64,000 bases of DNA from Zygaena filipendulae (lineage: Eukaryota; Arthropoda; Insecta; Lepidoptera; Zygaenidae): contig OU015653.1 in NCBI GenBank assembly GCA_907165275.2, positions 11,252,001 to 11,316,000 on the forward strand. The letters are read 5' to 3'. The position numbers and the translations under genes were made by a program. The notes beneath the pieces are model-generated. The model saw only the letters and a list, made by a program, of their open reading frames with translations. It was not told the DNA's origin and ran no database searches. Of this stretch, positions 34,435-43,810 are shown in pieces (positions within the stretch are counted from its first letter, which is position 1; each line of letters begins with the position of its first letter).

Positions 34435-34752
34435 AAATAGTACATTGTTATCCTAGGGGTGAAAGTCTTTCTCCCGAGGATAACATGCTTTTCATTACGA
34501 ATGTAAGTAAAGTCAAAATAAAAATAGGAATTAGCTAAAGAAAAAAATGAGTGAATTTTATTTTACATAAATCAACCATTAGGTGTGCTACTGGCCAGTA
34601 AGTATCCCCCCTATGACATAAAAAAAAACTTGAGTTTCTGCACTTTCCAGCTGTCAGTTGAAAGCGATTCTCCCTAGGGCTGAAAAGTGTTACTTTCAAC
34701 CCACTTCTCAGGCAACTTCAGACCTACTTTCCGAGTATGAGTAATGAAAAAT
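34435..34752. mobile_element. Dispersed repeat X, short copy
   Basis: Near-identical to 26595-26973 but lacks the 58 bp palindromic segment: here ggggtgaaagt joins ctttctcccgag directly. The remaining inverted pair GTTATCCT...AGGATAAC is kept. Substitutions are few (for example gaatgcaagg versus gaatgtaagt), so the copies separated fairly recently. Confidence 0.75.
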
Positions 34753-35297
34753 AAATAATAAAACTTACTACCTACATAATATTAAACGAGTACACCCTTC
34801 CCAATCCAATTTGTAGCTTAATGGCTCCACCTTTTTGACGGTGTATTCTGATCGTTAAAAATGACCCGTAATGTCAGTAATACATACACTCTAAATCTAA
34901 AATAACTCCCGTGACCTACTGTCCGGTAGCTATTGTCTATCAGCTGGCGAGCCGTCTGTCATAACAATAAACATTTCAATTAGTAAGAAAAACAACACTG
35001 AAAGGAGTTCGTAATTCGAGAGTTTTCAGACTTTGTTTTGAGAAGCTCACGGCTTACAGTCATATTGTCAACCGCAATGCTGGGTCGAGCCCCGGGCTAA
35101 GTATCCCGTTACAAGGACGGCGTTCTCATGGATTGATCGAAAGCGTTGTTAGCTTGTCAATCGATAATGCACTTACCGAAGATGTATACGGAGTTGATAA
35201 TAGAACTCCAGGGAAACTATTTTGGATGAAAATAAAATATAAAATAAGATGACATTTGACATCATTAGTAAGTTCTCCTTACTGAAAATCGAGCATA
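34753..35297. other. No gene recognised
   Basis: No coding evidence or repeat match. Confidence 0.4.
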
Positions 35298-35505
35298 TCT
35301 ATACATATAAAATGCTTTGTCCTGAATGACTGCTGAAGAAACGCACAGCCTAAACCGCTCATCGTAGACACCTGAAACTTGGAGGGTGTGTTCTTTGTAT
35401 GACATAGGCATCTGATAAGAAAGGATTTTTTAAAATTCAATCCCTAAGGGGATGAAAAGGGGTTGCAAAGTTTGCACGGAACGGAATTCCGCGGGAACTT
35501 CGAAA
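35298..35505 (+). mobile_element. Helitron-like repeat of another family
   Basis: A, then TCTATACATATAAAATGC; then ctgaatgactgctgaagaaa, cgcacagcctaaaccgctca, cacctgaaacttggagggtg, ttctttgtatgacataggca and ccctaaggggatgaaaaggg. The 5' end follows the TC rule, but the body differs from families A and B. The 3' end is not defined. Confidence 0.55.
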
Positions 35506-35530
35506 AGTATAAGTTCTGCTTAGATCTGGA

Positions 35531-35845
35531 CTAGGTAGCCCATTGCAAAAAAATATATGAAAATTTTGTTAAATTAAATTCTGAGTTCAAATCACGGTCA
35601 GTCGTCATACTGCAACCAAACAAACGGCCCCTCGTAATGTTGGTATGTTTGTATAGTTGGCGAAAAGTGACAACGCTTCGATGTCGGCCGGTGACTTTGT
35701 GCATCAGACGTAAACTAACGCTATCAAAGGGGACAATGAATGCGACCGCGTTGCAACACCCCTGTTGACAATCCCCGAGTACTCCCGACTCACCCCTGTC
35801 ACGGCGAATTTGTTTTGTCACTCTCTCGCCCCTCGTTTTCTTCAA
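35531..35845 (-). CDS. Unrecognised coding-like ORF, 104 codons
   Basis: This is the longest frame in the window outside the Dong-like element that is not low-complexity. Codons are mixed and GC-balanced (for example GGC GAG AGA GTG, GTC ACC GGC CGA) although the surroundings are AT-rich. It starts with a basic segment (MKKTRGERVTKQIRRDRG). No domain, signal peptide or membrane segment is evident. It may be an exon, a decayed transposon gene or chance. Confidence 0.18.
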   Translation of the reverse strand: MKKTRGERVTKQIRRDRGESGVLGDCQQGCCNAVAFIVPFDSVSLRLMHKVTGRHRSVVTFRQLYKHTNITRGRLFGCSMTTDRDLNSEFNLTKFSYIFLQWAT

Positions 35846-36078
35846 ACCTAATAAGGATCAGTGCTAGTCGCCATCAAAATGCCGGTTAAGAACTGTGAAT
35901 CCTTGTTTGTGAATTCCTGCCCTCAGAATTTGCTTCGCGAAATCTTAATTAAATTTTCTTGAAAATAAAGGGACGGCGAGAGTTGATGAGAGGAAAAATT
36001 CTCGCGCAAAAGGAAAATTATTTTCAATACAAAATTAGGTGCAACAGCTTTCTCTCCCTTCACAGAAATTTGTATAGA

Positions 36079-36100
36079 CTAGCTGTCGCCCTGTGGCAAA
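36079..36100 (-). mobile_element. Helitron 3' tip
   Basis: CTAGCTGTCGCCCTG after an A, then unrelated sequence. Confidence 0.35.
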
Positions 36101-36543
36101 TTGAAAATTACTGGACATTATTACAAACTATTTACTGTGTTTAACTTTTGATGATTACGAAAGATTACGAGATATGTGACCGAATACCGACCGATGAAAA
36201 TATGTATTTTCAATCAAGAATTATATTTTCCTGATAATATCTATTGCACTGACATGTGTTCCATTATTATGTACCCTTTTTGTAGATAAATAGCGCTCAG
36301 AAAAAATTGATGGAGATGATTGATTGTAACGTTGGCACTTGTCGAACTGCCTTCCTACGAGCAGACTTGCCATAGATGATATTACAAGTATTGGATCGAC
36401 TAGACCTGAGACATATTATTATAATCTATTTATTTATATATATAGTCATACATATAATCTATTTATATATAGTTCCGAAGAAAAAGCCAAATCTCACAAC
36501 TCTCACAAGGGTTTAATCGCAGGTAAAAGCTAGTTATAGTTTA
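36101..36543. other. No gene recognised
   Basis: AT-rich. tatttatatatatagtcata and a similar copy 30 bp later form a short direct repeat at about 36426-36472. Confidence 0.35.
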
Positions 36544-36751
36544 CTAGCTGTGCCCTGCGGTTTCACCCACGGTAATTTTGTAGTTCCCGCGGGAATTCCG
36601 GGATAAAAAGTAACCTTTGTCCTTTTCTGTATCCCTGACAACGTGCATGTCAAATTTTATCCAAATCCGTTCAGCCATTTTTGCGTGATTGAGTAACAAA
36701 CATCCAAACATCAAAACATCCACACTTTCACATTTAATAATATTAGTAGGA
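36544..36751 (-). mobile_element. Helitron family A, full length
   Basis: CTAGCTGTGCCCTGCGG after an A; ends cacatttaataatattagta and gga before T. It contains repeated catccaaacatc units near the end, like the copies at 6703, 24176 and 46900. Confidence 0.93.
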
Positions 36752-36755
36752 TATT

Positions 36756-36800
36756 AGCTGTCCTTCCGTGTTTTCATCTGCGTCAATTTCGGAATTCTTC
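36756..36800 (-). mobile_element. Helitron fragment
   Basis: ttagctgtccttccgtgttt then tcatctgcgtcaatttcgga, the start of a minus-strand copy. Lies four bases from the previous copy. Confidence 0.55.
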
Positions 36801-36835
36801 AATTTTGGAAGTCTTTATTTAAAAACTAGCTGTGC

Positions 36836-37122
36836 CGCGCGTTTTCACCCGCGTGAAAAGTTTTTATGTAACTACTTTTTTCCCTACGTACGATTTGAAT
36901 GAAACAAAGCCTGTATGTAGCTCCAGGCTAAGCTTAATCTACCAGTGAAAACCGCATAACACTCCGTTCAGTAGATTTGGAGATTATCGCGAACAGACAG
37001 ACAGACAGAAAAATATTTTAAAAACTCTTTTTTTGTGGTTGGTTAATCTTCTTTTATCGCCCCCTGTCAATTTTTCTTAAAAATATTCAATGTACAGAAT
37101 CGCGGATACAACACAGCAAGGA
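36836..37122 (-). mobile_element. Helitron family B, near full length
   Basis: CTAGCTGTGCCGCGCGTTTT after an A, gcttaatctaccagtgaaaa, a CAGA array at about 36995-37010, cgccccctgtcaatttttct, then aatgtacagaatcgcggata and agga before T. All blocks of the reference copy are present in order. Confidence 0.9.
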
Positions 37123-37159
37123 TCGGTTGAGATAGTTCCGATGGTTACCTCCGATATGC

Positions 37160-37379
37160 AAACTTACAAACACAAACTGCCTTTTTATAATACCATAGAT
37201 ATTCCCCACGGTAATTTTGGCGTTCCCGAGGGAACTCCGGGTTGCAATATAGCTTATGTTACTCAAGGATAGTGTAGCATTTTAATGGTGAGAGAATTTC
37301 TGAAAACGGTTCAGTAGTTTTTAAGTTAAATCGTAACAAACAAGAGATCGAATCTTTCCTCTTTATATTAATTATTAGT
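37160..37379 (-). mobile_element. Fused Helitron fragments
   Basis: A tail block (caaacacaaactgccttttt ataataccatag) is followed directly by a head block (attccccacggtaattttgg, cgttcccgagggaactccgg) that continues to ctttatattaattattagt. It looks like the join of two family A pieces in the same orientation, or one copy with the end of another before it. Confidence 0.6.
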
Positions 37380-37910
37380 TTATTACTTTAGATTACTAAC
37401 AGAAACAATAGGTAAATAGATAGATAGATAAAATAATGATAACGTTTATGTAAGACTACAACTAAGATGTAACTTACGAAATTATCAAAGACCTTGTATT
37501 TAACTTTGAACATAAAAAAAAAACAAAAGTGTCCTTCGATGAAATACGATTAAAAAAAACAGTAGCGCTATGAGTGATGGATCCGTCAGTATTATTCAAA
37601 CGAAACGTTATACGACCGGTTACTCAAGATATAGCGTCCTTGATAACAGTATTATCGCTGACGCTATAAATCACCTTGCTGTCGCACAGAACAAGCTATT
37701 TTCATTTTTTTCGACACTGAAATGTCTCAATTTAAAGGTCATTTCTTGTGTATAGTCGAGTTGAGTGGAAGTTAAACTATTTTTTTTAACACATTTATTT
37801 ACACAAATATCTTTTTAAATGTAAACCAAGGGACTGATAAAAAAGCTAAAGTGTTATATATACTGTCCAAATTTTTCATGGCCGAATCTTATATGATCTT
37901 ATTTCAAAAT
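37380..37910. other. No gene recognised
   Basis: AT-rich; short TAGA run near 37415-37430. Confidence 0.4.
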
Positions 37911-38085
37911 CTTCTGTCTGTCTGTTTTATATTCACTCCTCTACTCCTGCTACACAACCGATCATGATGACATTTTGCATTCCCGTTGTCTGCAGGGGTA
38001 CAGAAAAGAACATAGGGTACTTTTATCTCAGAATTCTCACGGGATCTCCGAAATGAATGCACGTGAAACCGGGAAGAACAGCTAG
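37911..38085 (+). mobile_element. Helitron family A, 5' truncated
   Basis: Starts in a CTGT array; then acaaccgatcatgatgacat, gtacagaaaagaacataggg, and the end gtgaaaccgggaagaacagc tag before T. Confidence 0.85.
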
Positions 38086-38188
38086 TATCATATAGAGGAA
38101 GATTCTTAGTCATATGTGACATTTCACACGAAAAAAGGTCTTCGTGCACATCATTCAACGACAACACCCCGACACGAGGCGTCAGCGC

Positions 38189-38240
38189 GGCGTGACGTCA
38201 CGCCACGCACGTCGACACAATCAAAAGCGCTATAAAGTCG
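38189..38240 (+). promoter_or_regulatory. CRE palindrome with TATA box
   Basis: GGCGTGACGTCACGCC at 38189-38204 is a perfect 16-base palindrome containing the CRE core TGACGTCA. A TATAAAG follows at about 38231 in a CpG-rich setting. The order activator site then TATA, 30 bp before the end of the CpG-rich patch, resembles a core promoter reading right. There is no clear exon after it, only a MITE. Confidence 0.25.
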
Positions 38241-38256
38241 CGCGACTGCACCCCCA

Positions 38257-38682
38257 GAGCCCTTATTCACTATGACCAACAAAATTTCTTGTCCGTGACG
38301 CGCGTCCCAAAAACACAATCCTTAACGCTCCAGATTACATGTAACTTTTGTTACTATCATTTTTCGGTGGCAATTAGAAACAGCGGATTAGCGATTACAA
38401 TATGTGCACGTTTTGACACCTACAATCAACTGCAATCAACCATAACCTCCTCCTTTTTGGAGGTCGGTTGAAAATCAACATATAACTGCGAGAATTGTAG
38501 CTGTCTATTATATAATTGCACTCCAAATGTCAAAATATTAGAATATACTGTACGTTATACGACACGTTGTCAATGTATTTTGTGAAGTGAAACTTCTTTG
38601 AGAACGAGGGAAAGCTATTTTCGTGGCGCGTTATCCTAACGCGACGTGTGATGGACTAAATGGTCATAGTGAATAAGCGCCC
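38257..38682. mobile_element. MITE, CCCTTATTCACTATGACC ends
   Basis: Left terminus agcccttattcactatgacc; right terminus ggtcatagtgaataagcgcc: terminal inverted repeats of about 19 bp. The left interior (gacgcgcgtcccaaaaacac) matches the fragment at 62566-62628. The middle (38332-38475) holds an arm related to the 12352 MITE ending in the AGTCGGTTG motif, so it is probably composite. Confidence 0.7.
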
Positions 38683-38686
38683 AGCG

Positions 38687-38796
38687 CGGCTCACACGTTT
38701 CATACGCGTGCATTAAGCAAGCGACTCACGTACGACATATTAACGTACACCTCGCGACATACGTGACCGTGCGCCTTTGCTTGCCGTGTGAGTCGC
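38687..38796. mobile_element. Short CpG-rich inverted repeat element
   Basis: GCGGCTCACACG at the left and CGTGTGAGTCGC at the right are inverted (11 of 12). Further inside, aagcaagcgac and ttgcttgccg also pair. 110 bp, strikingly CpG-rich, directly beside the preceding MITE. Confidence 0.5.
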
Positions 38797-38865
38797 CCTA
38801 ATAGTGTGTGGATGTGGCAGTCGATTCAATAATAATAATCAATGTTTCGGTTGTTTTTTAATCGA

Positions 38866-39055
38866 CCAACTGTTCCTCACGGTCGCAATTTCGGGGTTCC
38901 CGCGGGAATTCTGGGATGAAAGCTTACTGTTTTTTTCTCCAACCCTGATAACGTATAGGTATATCTAATGCAAACTTTCGTAGTGATCGCTTGAGTAGTT
39001 AAGGTGTGAAAACGTAACAGACTGTCAAAATAACTTTCGCATTTTATTAGCACTA
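38866..39055 (-). mobile_element. Helitron family A
   Basis: ccaactgttcctcacggtcg, then gttcccgcgggaattctggg and actttcgcattttattagca. Both ends mutated. Confidence 0.75.
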
Positions 39056-39318
39056 TCATATGTATATTAGTCGTTTTTTTTATTGCAGTTGTCTGCACCA
39101 CCGTGTATCTCAAAAACCGAAACCGATGTTGATCTAAGTTCTTTGTTGTTTAAAAGGTGACTTGGTCGAGTGTTCTTAGCTATGATTTAAGAAAATTTAT
39201 TCAGTGTTGGCTTGATGTTTTTGACTCTTCTTACTGGTACAACAGAGCTTGGAGTATCGTAAAAAAACTAACCCGGCATAATATTAATATTTAATAAAAC
39301 AATCCATAAGACTTACCG

Positions 39319-39549
39319 CCGCACTCAGAGTCGACTTTAATGGTTACTTAGTTAAGTGTAGATTTTTAAAATAAAATTGCCGCAATCAGACAAGTTTAAT
39401 AAATTAATGTTAATTGGCATTTAACTAATTAAGTTACATCTCATTAAATGCCAATTAACATTAATTTATTGAACGTCTCTGATTGCGGCAATTTTGTTTT
39501 AAAAATCTATACTTAACTAAGTAATCATTAAAGTCGACTCTGGGTGCGG
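39319..39549. mobile_element. Hairpin MITE, copy 2 with inner inverted repeat
   Basis: Outer arms start CCGCACTCAGAGTCGAC and match copy 1 at 5898-6053. Where copy 1 has a 16-base loop, this copy carries about 75 extra bases that themselves form an inverted repeat (aaattaatgttaattggcat and its complement). It is oriented opposite to copy 1, judged by the gacaagtt and gaacgtctc loop flanks. Confidence 0.85.
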
Positions 39550-39929
39550 CTGTCAGTGTCTCTACATTAAAAAAAAAAAAACGATTTTATTTTATTACGA
39601 TTTGACTCCAGAAATAATCTCTAACCGCATAACTTCTCTGTGTGGCAGATTTCACATAGTTGCATGTAGGTAGGTACTTAGTTACCGAAGTTACATCTTC
39701 CTGGATGCCTAATCCAGTCTTACCTCGATGGTATTAATAATGAATTCATTAAACGTGACGTGACTCTTCCAATCTGGCGTTGAATTGATTAAAATAAATT
39801 CAGTTTGTAACCAATTAGATTGGGTGCGTTTACATAATCGTAGAAATCAAACGGCTTCAATTTGAGTAATTACTAGACCCTAGTTATGATAGATTTACTA
39901 AAACAAAGCCGATAAAAATTATATTATTA
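39550..39929. other. No gene recognised
   Basis: AT-rich, no feature. Confidence 0.4.
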
Positions 39930-40115
39930 CCAGCTGCTCCCCGTGGTTTCACCTGCGTTAATTTCGGAGTTCCTGCGGGAATTCGATATCCGAAATAAAA
40001 TTACTCTTTTTCCTTTTCTGTGCCCCTAACAACGTGTATGCAAAATTTCACGATGATCAGTTGAGTAGGTAACTATGACGTGAAAGCTTAACCAACAAAC
40101 TCACATTCGCATTTG
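39930..40115 (-). mobile_element. Helitron family A
   Basis: ccagctgctccccgtggttt; cctgcgggaattcgatatcc; ends caaactcacattcgcatttg, where it meets a plus-strand copy. The 5' terminal ten bases or so are lost. Confidence 0.8.
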
Positions 40116-40379
40116 TCTATACTAATACTACAAAGATGAAAGATTTGATTTTTTGTATATTATAAAGAGGTAAAGTTTGTGAGTTTGTGAATTATTAATT
40201 TATGAATTTTGAGTTTGTGACGTTGCCGTTGTAGAGGGTAATCTCTGGATCTACCGAACCGATTTTGAAAATTCATTTATAGGAAGCTACGGCAGACCTG
40301 AGTGACCTAAGGTACTTTTATGTCAAAATTTCTATGGGAACTCTAAAATTACTGCGAGTGAAACCGCGGGGGCAGCTAG
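40116..40379 (+). mobile_element. Helitron family A, composite 5' end
   Basis: TCTATACTAATACTACAAAG, then a second 5'-end-like block tgtatattataaagaggtaa 40 bp later, the body ggtaatctctggatctaccg, and the end gagtgaaaccgcgggggcag ctag before T. The doubled 5' block suggests one copy inserted in, or recombined with, another. Confidence 0.85.
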
Positions 40380-40855
40380 TATATATATTATAAATTATTT
40401 TTTAACAATTGAATAAAATTAGAAACTGATAAATATTTGTAAGAAAATTGATTGATTGATTAACCCTAACAAGGCTGATATGCAACCTATTTAGAAGCTA
40501 CACAGCTCCCTAAAAAGATTATAGACGAGAACTAATTATCCTAATTCGAACTTTGAACCAGAAAGAAAATCGATTTGCTTTTTTTTTTTTACGGAGAATT
40601 AAAATTCTACTCGAAACATGATTTTGAATCTTTGCCACTGTCGTCTTGTGCGGCAACGGGAAACGGATGTCGGTCGACTTTTATCGACTGTTGTCTCGGG
40701 CGGGTTGCGACTAGACAAGTGACACTTACAAGACCAGAATCGACAATGACGTCTGCGGGACGGCTGTTGACTAATTCTAGGTGTTATATTGCGTACACAA
40801 CGATAGATTGATTGATTCATTGGTATTTTTGTGTGTAGGTAATTATCCTATCCTA
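40380..40855. other. No gene recognised
   Basis: The overlapping ORFs 40575-40811 (+) and 40599-40820 (-) mirror each other over a CpG-bearing patch at 40630-40770. No motif is recognised in either frame. Confidence 0.35.
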
Positions 40856-41177
40856 TCTTCTATACTATAATAAAAGAGTAGAATCCGCGATTCAGTACAT
40901 TGAATATTTTTAACAAAAACTGACAGGGGACGATAAACGAAGAGTAACTAACCACAAAAAAAGGGTTTTTAAAAATCTTTTCTGTCTGTCTGTCTGTCTG
41001 TCTGTGTGTTCGCGATAATCTCCGAATCTAATGAACGGATTGTCATGCGGTTTTCACAGGTAGATTAAGCTTAGGCTGGAGCTACATAAAGGCTTTGTTT
41101 CATTGAAATCGGATGTCGGGAAAAAAAGTTGTTGTATAAAAACCTTTCGCGCGGGTAAAACCGCGGGGCACAGCTAG
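40856..41177 (+). mobile_element. Helitron family B, full length (reference)
   Basis: A, then TCTTCTATACTATAATAAAA; then gtagaatccgcgattcagta, ctgacaggggacgataaacg, a CTGT array at 40980-41004, tgttcgcgataatctccgaa, gcggttttcacaggtagatt, aagcttaggctggagctaca, aaatcggatgtcgggaaaaa, and the terminal palindrome with cacagctag before T. 322 bp, no coding capacity, so it needs an autonomous Rep/helicase partner. Confidence 0.95.
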
Positions 41178-41451
41178 TAGATAAATATGGGGACGTCGAC
41201 CAGGACAGTAAAAGCAAAAATAGTGATGGTGTATAGAGATAAAAAAGAAACGTATTAGACAAATATTATGTAGCTTTGATATTTAAACATGAAAAAATCT
41301 TTGTTCTTACAGGTACCGCGCCAAGAATTTTGACAAACAAATTAAAGCATTAGAATCACTTGCATAAGTAAAATTAGAATAAAACTTTAATATTAACTTA
41401 CACGTAACGACTTGTCGTTTTGCGACCTCGAGAGTGTAACGCATAAAAAAA

Positions 41452-41476
41452 TCACAAGTCGCGGGGGACAGCTATA
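41452..41476 (+). mobile_element. Helitron 3' tip
   Basis: aagtcgcgggggacagctata: a 3' end whose CTAG has become CTATAG. It abuts the palindrome at 41477. Confidence 0.5.
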
Positions 41477-41506
41477 GTAATAACTAGCTGTCTAGCTAGT
41501 TATTAC
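41477..41506. repeat. 30 bp perfect palindrome between two Helitron ends
   Basis: Arms GTAATAACTAGCT and AGCTAGTTATTAC with a four-base loop GTCT. Each arm contains the CTAG terminus. See finding. Confidence 0.85.
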
Positions 41507-41640
41507 TACGCACCCGCGGTAATTTCGGAGTTTCCGTGGGAATTTCGGGTTAAAAAGTGCCCTATATCACTCAGCACTACCGTAGCTTCCTATAAGTAAA
41601 AGAATCTACTCTAATAGTAGAAAGGGTTACAGGCGGAAGT
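41498..41640 (-). mobile_element. Helitron family A, truncated
   Basis: Follows the palindrome: cacccgcggtaatttcggag, tttccgtgggaatttcgggt, taaaaagtgccctatatcac, gtagcttcctataagtaaaa. The 5' end is lost. Confidence 0.7.
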
Positions 41641-42070
41641 TAAAAGATCTACTTAAACCAATTCCTCATTGATTTGAACATGGAATAAGCAAAGACCATA
41701 TAGAACGGATACAACGTTATACCTACTTGTAAAAAGATATAATATTATATGCTTATCTTCAAACTAAATAATATAGCATTGATACTTTTTTATTCTGGTA
41801 CATTAAGTAATTTTTAAAGGACATCCTAAAAATTTGCGTGGGTAAACCCGCTAACAGACTCTACTATTGAACAGTATGCATTAAACAAGAGTCATATCGT
41901 TTGCATCGCCAAAAGTTGTTCCTGCTGAGCGCTCGTGGCGGGGTTTGTAACTTTCTAATTAGGTTCAACTCTTGAGTTAACATTTAGAGACGCTGATTAA
42001 CTCTGAGCGAGGACTGGTAGTCGCATTTTATTTTGACAGTGCTCGAACGAGCTTCGCTAAAACACATCAG
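41641..42070. other. No gene recognised
   Basis: aaaatttgcgtgggtaaacc near 41830 may be a Helitron remnant. Otherwise nothing. Confidence 0.35.
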
Positions 42071-42198
42071 GGTCCTTATTCACTATGACCATAACATGCC
42101 GCGTATTAACGCGTAATAAGACGCCGCAAAAACTGTCCTGCACAAGTTAAGTATATGTACTTATATATAATTATGTGAATGTATTGTCATAGTGCGCG
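42071..42198. mobile_element. MITE remnant, CCTTATTCACTATGACC end
   Basis: The left end ggtccttattcactatgacc matches the 38257 MITE. The right end gtattgtcatagtgcgcg is a degraded inverted partner. The interior is unlike the 38257 copy, so it may be a deletion derivative or a related family. Confidence 0.5.
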
Positions 42199-42419
42199 TA
42201 CGCAAATGCTCAAAACTATAAGTGGCTTAGGGCAAAGATAGACATAAATTCAAATCGCATGAATAGTATTGCGCAGCATAGTGGGTATGTACTTACATAA
42301 TAGATATTACTAAAATTTATTATTACTTCTTATACCATAATTAGCGATCTAATGTAAAATAATCAGATAGATACATCTAATTTTACTAATAACATTGCGT
42401 ATCATCGCAAATTTAGATC

Positions 42420-42710
42420 AAGGTCACGCAAAAACGGATTTAAAACTTCTTTCGAGCACCGCAGGGGAAATCAGACGCGGGCGTCACTCACTGGCGATGC
42501 CAACGACGGGAATTTATGGTGACCTGTCAGGGGACAGGATCGAACCGTTCCCGGTCCACGGGAGGCCTCCAATCGGGACGTAGGACTGTGAACGAGAGCG
42601 GAATCTCGTTTTGTTCCCCCAGAGGCGGCGCTCCAGCTTTTTTCAAGCCGATTCCGATTTTTCAGAACGTGAGCCGAATATCGACGGAGGCGTTCGCTCG
42701 AGAATAAAAT
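42420..42710 (+). CDS. GC-rich coding-like island, possible exon
   Basis: About 290 bp with clearly higher GC and CpG than its surroundings. Two overlapping open frames exist (42395-42583 and 42516-42707). The second uses GC-ending codons and would end ...PAFFKPIPIFQNV... and then TAA. A pyrimidine run ending in cag (tgttcccccag, about 42613-42623) could be a splice acceptor. I recognise no family; it may instead be a promoter-associated CpG patch or an old transposon gene piece. Confidence 0.2.
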
Positions 42711-43698
42711 ACGAACTTGACCTTAAATAGCACTTCTCATTTCAAAGATTGCACTTTGTGAATTGAAAGTATTAACAATGTTTTGTAACTTACGTTGGAA
42801 ACATTACAGTAACAAAAATATTGTCTATGAAATATTTACAGTCTATGCCATACACTGTTAAAATTATACTTCAATAAATCTCCGAAGCAAGAATAGGTAC
42901 ACCGCACTGGATTTCGTTCAGCCTTATTACGATTTCTACAATTTACCTAAAATAAAAGGAAACATCAGATGAAAAAATGAAAACAATGTATTATAAAACA
43001 ATGGATATAACAGACCTTTTACCAAACAAATGAAAATCTATGCCAAAGATATTTCGATTACGATAAGTAATCTCTTGATGACAGATGAAGAGGAAAGCAA
43101 AATATAAACACAGCAGGTCGACGTAAGAAAAGAGAGGCGAATTCGGCGGCTCTTAAAATATTTATGACGGAACTCCCAGTGAAATCTTTTCCAGCACAAA
43201 AGCCATATTGATTTTTCGACTTACAGCACTGTACTCGGCTTGCATAATGTGAACCCCTGAATATTGTATGAAGAGTCTGGATAGAATGTGACTATTCGTC
43301 AGTCGGTTAATTTGTGATAAGCATGTAGGCTGTTTAATTAACAAATCATAAGCTTTTGTTAAATAATGTAGGTATTCGCCGTTGGGAGTGGATAAATAAA
43401 TCAAGCTCACGTGCAAAATGTGGGTTGAACGCCTTTTAACAAAGTTAAATGAGAATTTATCACAATTTCTATAGTTAACGATAAGTTCTAAACATTGTTA
43501 AAGTTGAATTAAATCAAATGTAGATTTTGATTTAATGTAGCATAGTTAGCGGTTAAGCCATAAAGTTCACGATCGAAGCATTCGTAAAGTTAAAATTATT
43601 ACTGACTATAGACTATATTAAATTTTACAACACTCTTATTCCAGATAAAAATAGTGAAGATAGAGGACTTTATGAAACCACCAGGTACGTTTGTCATT
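42711..43698. other. No gene recognised
   Basis: AT-rich. The 84-codon minus ORF (43162-43416) has no support. Confidence 0.35.
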
Positions 43699-43810
43699 GT
43701 GTACAGTCAGAAATATGTAAACAGTTTGACAGTTATTGAATCATAGTGCAATAGTAATAAGGTTCAAAGACTGACAAAGTGTTTACATGTTACTGCTGGT
43801 GACTGTACAC
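43699..43810. mobile_element. 112 bp MITE, GTGTACAGTCA ends
   Basis: GTGTACAGTCA at the left and TGACTGTACAC at the right. The symmetry continues imperfectly inside (atgtaaacagtttgacag against ctgacaaagtgtttacat). Non-coding and compact. Confidence 0.7.

Noticed and set aside
40575..40820. Mirror ORFs on both strands
   Set aside because: Coincidental openness of a CpG-bearing patch; no family signature in either.
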